A stretch of 64,000 nucleotides of DNA from RUG11247 sp045649485 (GTDB lineage: Bacteria; Bacillota; Clostridia; Christensenellales; Aristaeellaceae), in NCBI GenBank assembly GCA_045649485.1, contig JAZRPZ010000088.1, positions 1-64,000 on the forward strand. Direction: 5' to 3'. The translations under genes were made by a program, and so were the position numbers. This document shows, in pieces, positions 60,337-64,000 of the stretch (positions are counted from its first letter, which is position 1; the number at the start of each line of letters is the position of its first letter). The notes beneath the pieces were generated by a model. The model did not search any database. It saw only the letters and a program-made list of their open reading frames with translations, and had not been told where the DNA came from.

Positions 60337-60975
60337 ATGAGAGAAGAGGAAAAGATTTTTGCAGGTCAGCTTTTTTCTCCCGGAGACCCCGAACTCAGAG
60401 CCATCAAGCTGCGTTCACATAAGCTCAGCAAGGCTTACAGCGATATGCAGGAAGATGATGTTGAGGCGCGCGCTGCAGTAGCAAAGCTCATTCTGGCTGA
60501 ATTCGGCGAAGGCAGCTTTATGCAGGGCCCGATATTTTTCCATTACGGAAAACATACCCGCATTGCCGAGAGGAATTTCATCAATTACAATTTCACCGTG
60601 CAGGATGATGCGCCCGTTACCATAGGCCCCGATAATAATTTCGGTCCTAACTGCACCATAGTAACGCCTATCCATCCCATGCTGTCCGATGAGCGCTACC
60701 TCATGTACAATGAGAAGGGTGAAAAGAAGCATATGTGTTATGCCAAGCCGGTAGTTATCGGCCATGATAACTGGTTTGGTGCCAATGTTGTGGTATGTCC
60801 CGGCGTTACCATCGGAAACAACTGCGTAATCGGCGCAGGCAGCGTTGTAACCCGTGATATTCCCGATAATTCCTTTGCCGCCGGTGTTCCCTGCCGCGTT
60901 ATCCGCGAGATAGGTGAGCAGGACAGTATGAAGTATAAGCCCGAGATACTTGGCGACAACCGAGTAATAGAGTGA
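60337..60975 (+). CDS. Sugar O-acetyltransferase (maltose/galactoside type)
   Basis: A 212-residue left-handed beta-helix (hexapeptide) acetyltransferase. NYNFTVQDDAPVTIGPDNNFGPNCTI contains family repeats, ATPIHP-type VTPIHPMLSDERY has the catalytic His, and IGHDNWFGANVVVCPGVTIGNNCVIGAGSVV is the acetyl-CoA binding coil. It acetylates a sugar hydroxyl in the cytoplasm. AAAGGAGAG precedes the ATG. It might share the DUF1385/LtaS-like transcript. Confidence 0.92.
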   Translation: MREEEKIFAGQLFSPGDPELRAIKLRSHKLSKAYSDMQEDDVEARAAVAKLILAEFGEGSFMQGPIFFHYGKHTRIAERNFINYNFTVQDDAPVTIGPDNNFGPNCTIVTPIHPMLSDERYLMYNEKGEKKHMCYAKPVVIGHDNWFGANVVVCPGVTIGNNCVIGAGSVVTRDIPDNSFAAGVPCRVIREIGEQDSMKYKPEILGDNRVIE

Positions 60976-60990
60976 TACAAATATAAAACC

Positions 60991-61031
60991 AAAAAACTGC
61001 GCAGTTCGGTTCTGAACTGCGCAGTTTTTTT
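60991..61031. terminator. Terminator after the acetyltransferase gene
   Basis: A perfect 14-bp stem (60994-61007 with 61014-61027), A-run before and T-run after, so it can work both ways. Confidence 0.92.
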
Positions 61032-61035
61032 GATA

Positions 61036-61063
61036 AATAAAAGCCCCGGTGCTGTGCACCGGG
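61036..61063 (-). terminator. Terminator of the DtxR-type gene
   Basis: A perfect eight-bp stem (61045-61052 with 61056-61063) with a three-base loop, then CTTTTATTTA on the minus strand. Confidence 0.88.
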
Positions 61064-61077
61064 AGCTGACGGAACGA

Positions 61078-61437
61078 TTAATTGAGGAATCTGCAGATAG
61101 CATCGTATGTCTCCGGAGAGATATCATGCTCTATCTTGCAGGCATCGGTACGGGCGGTCTTTTCATCCACGCCGATCTTGACCAGGAATGCGGTGACTGC
61201 CTTGTGCCTGTCATATACGCGGCGGGCTATATCCATTCCTTTTTCTGTGAGGGTAATATAATTATCTTTGTCCATCTGGACATATCCATCCTCGCGAAGG
61301 TGCTTCATTGCAAAGCTAACGGAGGGTTTGCTTACTGAAAGACCGGTGGCTATATCGATAGAGCGGACAGTGCCGTTCTTTTCGTACAGCATCAGTATCA
61401 TCTCGAGATAATCTTCTGCGGATTCGTGAATATTCAT
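61078..61437 (-). CDS. DtxR-family iron-dependent repressor
   Basis: A 119-residue metalloregulator: winged helix (about 1-62, SIDIATGLSVSKPSVSFAMKHL) and dimer/metal domain (about 63-119) with RHKAVTAFLVKIGV and DACKIEHDIS. The Cys in ACKIEH sits where iron-type DtxR has Cys and manganese-type MntR has Glu, pointing to Fe(II). There is no SH3-like third domain. AAAGGAAAC precedes the ATG. It is divergent from feoA-feoA-feoB, whose promoter carries a matching operator, so it probably represses iron uptake when iron is ample. Confidence 0.92.
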   Translation of the reverse strand: MNIHESAEDYLEMILMLYEKNGTVRSIDIATGLSVSKPSVSFAMKHLREDGYVQMDKDNYITLTEKGMDIARRVYDRHKAVTAFLVKIGVDEKTARTDACKIEHDISPETYDAICRFLN

Positions 61438-61469
61438 TGAGTCTGTTTCCTTTCTGTTCCCTGTATCAT

Positions 61470-61498
61470 ATATTATCATCTTATGCCGCAATTTGCAA
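61470..61498 (-). promoter_or_regulatory. Promoter of the DtxR-type gene
   Basis: TTGCAA (61493-61498), a 17-bp spacer and TAATAT (61470-61475) on the minus strand. No operator-like inverted repeat overlaps it. Confidence 0.82.
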
Positions 61499-61524
61499 GA
61501 GATGTATTTATTTGTTGGAAGGGG

Positions 61525-61553
61525 TTGACAAAAGGAGTTAGTTATGCTAAACT
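61525..61553 (+). promoter_or_regulatory. Promoter of the feo operon
   Basis: A perfect TTGACA (61525-61530), a 17-bp spacer and TAAACT (61548-61553). The operator at 61536-61557 covers its spacer and -10. Confidence 0.87.
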
Positions 61554-61557
61554 AACT
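61536..61557 (+). promoter_or_regulatory. DtxR-like operator at the feo promoter
   Basis: AGTTAGTT and AACTAACT form a perfect inverted repeat around six bases. It resembles the DtxR/IdeR consensus TTAGGTTAGCCTAACCTAA. Binding would block the -10. A weaker GTTA/TAAC pair follows at 61561-61576. Confidence 0.8.
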
Positions 61558-61624
61558 GTGGTTAAGGAAATCTAACTTAGCCGGAAGCATATAATGTAAT
61601 GAGATATCCACGGAGGTGGCTGAT

Positions 61625-61837
61625 ATGATGCCTTTGGCAATGGCTAACGCAGGAGAGCGCGGAATCATCGCGAAGATCACCGGCAGAGACGAGGTGCGGC
61701 AGCATCTGGCAGAGCTGGGATTTGTAGTGGGTGAAGAAGTTTCTATCGTCAGCGAGCTCGGCGGAAACATGATCATATCTGTAAAAGACAGCCGCATAGC
61801 GCTTGATAAAACGATGGCGATGCGGATAATGATTTAA
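61625..61837 (+). CDS. feoA: FeoA ferrous iron transport protein (first copy)
   Basis: A 70-residue SH3-like FeoA. ERGIIAKITGRDEVRQHLAELGFVVGEEVSIV is the family core. FeoA is a small cytoplasmic partner that helps FeoB in Fe(II) uptake. GGAGG lies eight bases before the ATG at 61625; the GTG nine bases earlier overlaps that site and is unlikely. The second FeoA starts 11 bases after its stop. Confidence 0.93.
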   Translation: MMPLAMANAGERGIIAKITGRDEVRQHLAELGFVVGEEVSIVSELGGNMIISVKDSRIALDKTMAMRIMI

Positions 61838-61848
61838 GGAGGCGGCTT

Positions 61849-62070
61849 ATGAAGACACTCAAGGATGTGGCTATCGGTCAGAATTGTAAGATCGTGAAGC
61901 TGCACGGCGAAGGCGCGCTGAAGCGCCGCATTATGGATATGGGACTCACAAAGGGAACTGAAGTTTACGTGCGCAAGGTTGCGCCTCTGGGCGACCCCAT
62001 GGAACTGACCGTACGCGGCTATGAACTTTCCGTACGCAAGGGCGACGCTGAGTTTATCGAAGTGGAATAA
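61849..62070 (+). CDS. feoA: FeoA ferrous iron transport protein (second copy)
   Basis: A 73-residue SH3-like FeoA paralogue with CKIVKLHGEGALKRRIMDMGLTKGTEVYVRKVAPLGDP, the most typical FeoA motif, including a DPM(E)L turn. Two tandem feoA genes before feoB are common in Clostridia. AAGGAGG precedes the ATG. A 93-base gap with a second operator-like repeat separates it from feoB. Confidence 0.95.
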   Translation: MKTLKDVAIGQNCKIVKLHGEGALKRRIMDMGLTKGTEVYVRKVAPLGDPMELTVRGYELSVRKGDAEFIEVE

Positions 62071-62128
62071 ACCGCGCGAAAAGCACATTCATTGGAGATG
62101 GGCGACCATCTCAATAATTTACAATGAA

Positions 62129-62145
62129 AGTTAGTTGAAGCTAAC
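62129..62145 (+). promoter_or_regulatory. Second DtxR-like site before feoB
   Basis: GTTAG (62130-62134) and CTAAC (62141-62145) form an inverted repeat around six bases. It echoes the operator at 61536 and lies 18 bases before the feoB ATG, so a bound repressor could block elongation or an internal promoter. Confidence 0.65.
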
Positions 62146-62163
62146 ATATGAGGAGGCAACGGT

Positions 62164-64000
62164 ATGGCCATTAAGATAGCACTTGCCGGTAACCCCAACT
62201 GCGGCAAGACCACCATGTTCAACGACCTGACCGGTTCCAATCAGTACGTGGGCAACTGGCCCGGCGTTACTGTTGAAAAGAAGGAAGGCAAGCTGAAGGG
62301 CAGCAAGGATATCACTATTCAGGATCTGCCCGGTATTTACAGCCTTTCTCCCTACACTCTTGAAGAGGTCGTGGCACGCGGCTATCTGGTAAACGAAAAG
62401 CCTGACGCTATATTGAACATAGTTGACGGTACCAATATCGAGCGCAATCTGTATCTCACAACCCAGCTGGCAGAACTTGGCATTCCCATGGTCATTGCGC
62501 TGAATATGATGGATATCGTCAGGAAGAACGGCGATAAGATCGATATCAAAAAGCTGGGCGAAGCGCTGGGCTGTACCGTTATCGAGACTTCCGCGCTGAA
62601 GAGCGAGGGCAGTGTAGAGGCTGCAAGGCTGGCTGCTTCCGCCGCGGGAAAGAAGCTGAAAGAAGCGCCTCATGTGTTCGCCGGATGCGTTGAACACGCT
62701 TTGGCACATATCGAAGATATGATAACCCACAACGATGAGAACGGAGTGCATCACCATCACGCGGACGGCAGCGTGCACAATGGTTCCATCGTAGACGGCA
62801 ATCTGGCACGCTGGTATGCTATCAAGCTGTTTGAACGCGATGAGAAAGTGGTGGATGAGCTTGATCTGCCCGAATCCATCAAGGCAGAGATCGAAAAGAC
62901 CATCGCTGCCTGTGAAGAAGAGATGGATGACGATGCGGAATCCATCATTACCAATCAGCGCTATGCCTACATAAACAGGGTCGTCACTTCTTCCGTCAGA
63001 AAGGGCAAGCCCAAGGGATCGCTCACCGTTTCCGATAAGATCGACAGGATAGTTACCAACCGCATTCTGGCGCTGCCTATTTTTGCGCTGATAATGTTCC
63101 TTGTGTACTACATTTCCGTGACCACTGTCGGCACTGTCGTTACAGACTTTACCAACGATACTTTCGTTGCTGCATGGATACAGGAACCTGTCGTGGCATG
63201 GCTTGAGCGCATCGGCACAGCTGATTGGCTGGTAGGTCTTGTGGGCGACGGAATCATCGGCGGCGTTGGTGCAGTAATCGGCTTCGTCCCCCAGATGCTG
63301 GTGCTGTTCTTCATGCTGGCGATTCTTGAAGATGTGGGCTACATGGCACGCATCGCGTTCATCATGGACCGCATTTTCCGCAAGTTCGGCCTTTCCGGCA
63401 AGAGCTTCATCCCCATGCTGATCTCCTCCGGCTGCGGCGTACCCGGAATTATGGCTTCCCGTACCATTGAGCAGGACAAGGACCGTAAGATGACCATAAT
63501 GACCGCCACATTCGTACCCTGCGGTGCAAAGCTGCCTATCATCGCTATGATCTCCGGCGCGCTTTTCGGTAACGCAGGCTGGGTAGCAACTGCGGCATAT
63601 TTCATCGGCATTGCGGCGGTTATCGTCAGCGGCATAATGCTCAAGAAGACCAGACCCTTTGCAGGCGAGCCTTCTCCCTTCGTGATGGAACTGCCCTCTT
63701 ACCACACTCCCGCATGGAAGAATGTGCTGCACAGCATGTGGGAACGCGGCTGGAGCTTCATCAAGCGCGCAGGCACTGTCATTCTCGTTTCTGCGGTGAT
63801 CATCTGGTTCGCTTCCGGCTATGGCTGGGTGCCTGCGGAAGAAGACAATGCGGCCGTTTCCGGTGCAGGTAACGATTATGTATGGGGCGCCGTAGAATCC
63901 GATGACCAGTCTGTGCTGGGGCATGTTGGTTCCGTAGTTGCGCCTGTGTTCAAGCCCCTCGGCTTTGGCGACTGGAAGCCCACCGTGGCTACTGTGCTTG
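62164..64000 (+). CDS. feoB: FeoB ferrous iron transporter (3' part missing)
   Basis: The visible 612 codons run off the right edge. The N-terminal G domain (about 1-165) has GNPNCGKTTMFN (G1), the switch GVTVEKKEG, DLPGIYSL (G3) and LNMMDI (G4, NxxD). A cytoplasmic helical linker holds a His-rich loop, HNDENGVHHHHADGSVH, at about 188-207. Membrane segments with the Fe gates follow, including SGCGVPGIMASRT and PCGAKLPII. It imports Fe(II) using GTP. GAGGAGG precedes the ATG. It is the third gene after two feoA copies, under a DtxR-type regulator. Confidence 0.97.
   Translation, partial: MAIKIALAGNPNCGKTTMFNDLTGSNQYVGNWPGVTVEKKEGKLKGSKDITIQDLPGIYSLSPYTLEEVVARGYLVNEKPDAILNIVDGTNIERNLYLTTQLAELGIPMVIALNMMDIVRKNGDKIDIKKLGEALGCTVIETSALKSEGSVEAARLAASAAGKKLKEAPHVFAGCVEHALAHIEDMITHNDENGVHHHHADGSVHNGSIVDGNLARWYAIKLFERDEKVVDELDLPESIKAEIEKTIAACEEEMDDDAESIITNQRYAYINRVVTSSVRKGKPKGSLTVSDKIDRIVTNRILALPIFALIMFLVYYISVTTVGTVVTDFTNDTFVAAWIQEPVVAWLERIGTADWLVGLVGDGIIGGVGAVIGFVPQMLVLFFMLAILEDVGYMARIAFIMDRIFRKFGLSGKSFIPMLISSGCGVPGIMASRTIEQDKDRKMTIMTATFVPCGAKLPIIAMISGALFGNAGWVATAAYFIGIAAVIVSGIMLKKTRPFAGEPSPFVMELPSYHTPAWKNVLHSMWERGWSFIKRAGTVILVSAVIIWFASGYGWVPAEEDNAAVSGAGNDYVWGAVESDDQSVLGHVGSVVAPVFKPLGFGDWKPTVATVL

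Overview
The window looks like chromosomal DNA from an anaerobic, low- to mid-GC Firmicute of the class Clostridia, probably a gut or rumen fermenter. The evidence is Spo0A, a T-box leader in front of hisS-aspS, an oxygen-sensitive glycyl radical enzyme with its activase, an anaerobic sulfatase-maturase-type radical SAM protein, a ferrous iron (Feo) system, an LtaS-like polymerase, a DUF1385 protein, and sigma-A promoters with 16-17 bp spacers. No phage, insertion sequence, CRISPR array, rRNA or tRNA was seen. Both ends cut genes: a riboswitch-controlled membrane protein on the left and feoB on the right. Nothing in the sequence fixes the genus.

Layout. 1-4 kb: a TPP riboswitch with promoter and terminator ahead of a small membrane protein, then hisS-aspS under a T-box. 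4-10.5 kb: a YitT protein, a small Cys-rich protein, glycerol kinase, a very acidic single-pass membrane protein and a NYN/LOTUS RNA-binding protein. 10.5-15.7 kb: a three-gene surface polysaccharide O-acetylation operon (accessory protein, MBOAT, AlgX-like) and an orphan membrane protein. 15.7-24.5 kb, minus strand: a CD1247-type protein with a diketogulonate-reductase-like enzyme, an M24 peptidase with EF-P, a short aspartokinase, an operon of Gfo/Idh oxidoreductase, DapA-like aldolase and six-hairpin glycosidase, and an anchored protein. 24.6-32.5 kb: an MBL hydrolase, a leucine-rich lipoprotein, an anSME operon, an Fe-alcohol dehydrogenase and a GH4 glycosidase. 32.7-38 kb: an ABC exporter, D-serine dehydratase and a DraG-fold protein with a small partner. 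38.1-43.1 kb: a four-gene glycyl radical enzyme operon. 43.1-49.9 kb: spo0A, a GH109-like protein, an amino acid ABC importer and a third Gfo/Idh protein. 49.9-64 kb: a GNAT acetyltransferase, an SH3/NlpC wall hydrolase, a URO-D family protein, a zinc-ribbon membrane protein, a DUF4038-type glycosidase, DUF1385 with LtaS-like, a sugar acetyltransferase, and a DtxR-type regulator divergent from feoA-feoA-feoB.

How it fits together. Much of the window concerns sugar and sugar-acid breakdown (GH4, GH63-like, GH109-like, DUF4038-type, Gfo/Idh and DapA-like enzymes, DlgD-like and tartrate/malate dehydrogenase-like) and building or decorating the envelope (O-acetylation, LtaS-like, SH3/NlpC). The item most likely to be a little-known system is the 38.1-43.1 kb operon: a glycyl radical enzyme with a CWE active-site motif, its activase, a YitT membrane protein and a decarboxylating hydroxyacid dehydrogenase. 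Other notable points are an ABC importer whose permease-fused receptor lacks the usual carboxylate-binding Arg, helically phased 11-bp repeats at 553-596, and paired DtxR-like operators in the feo locus. All product names come from reading motifs by eye; no database search was run.
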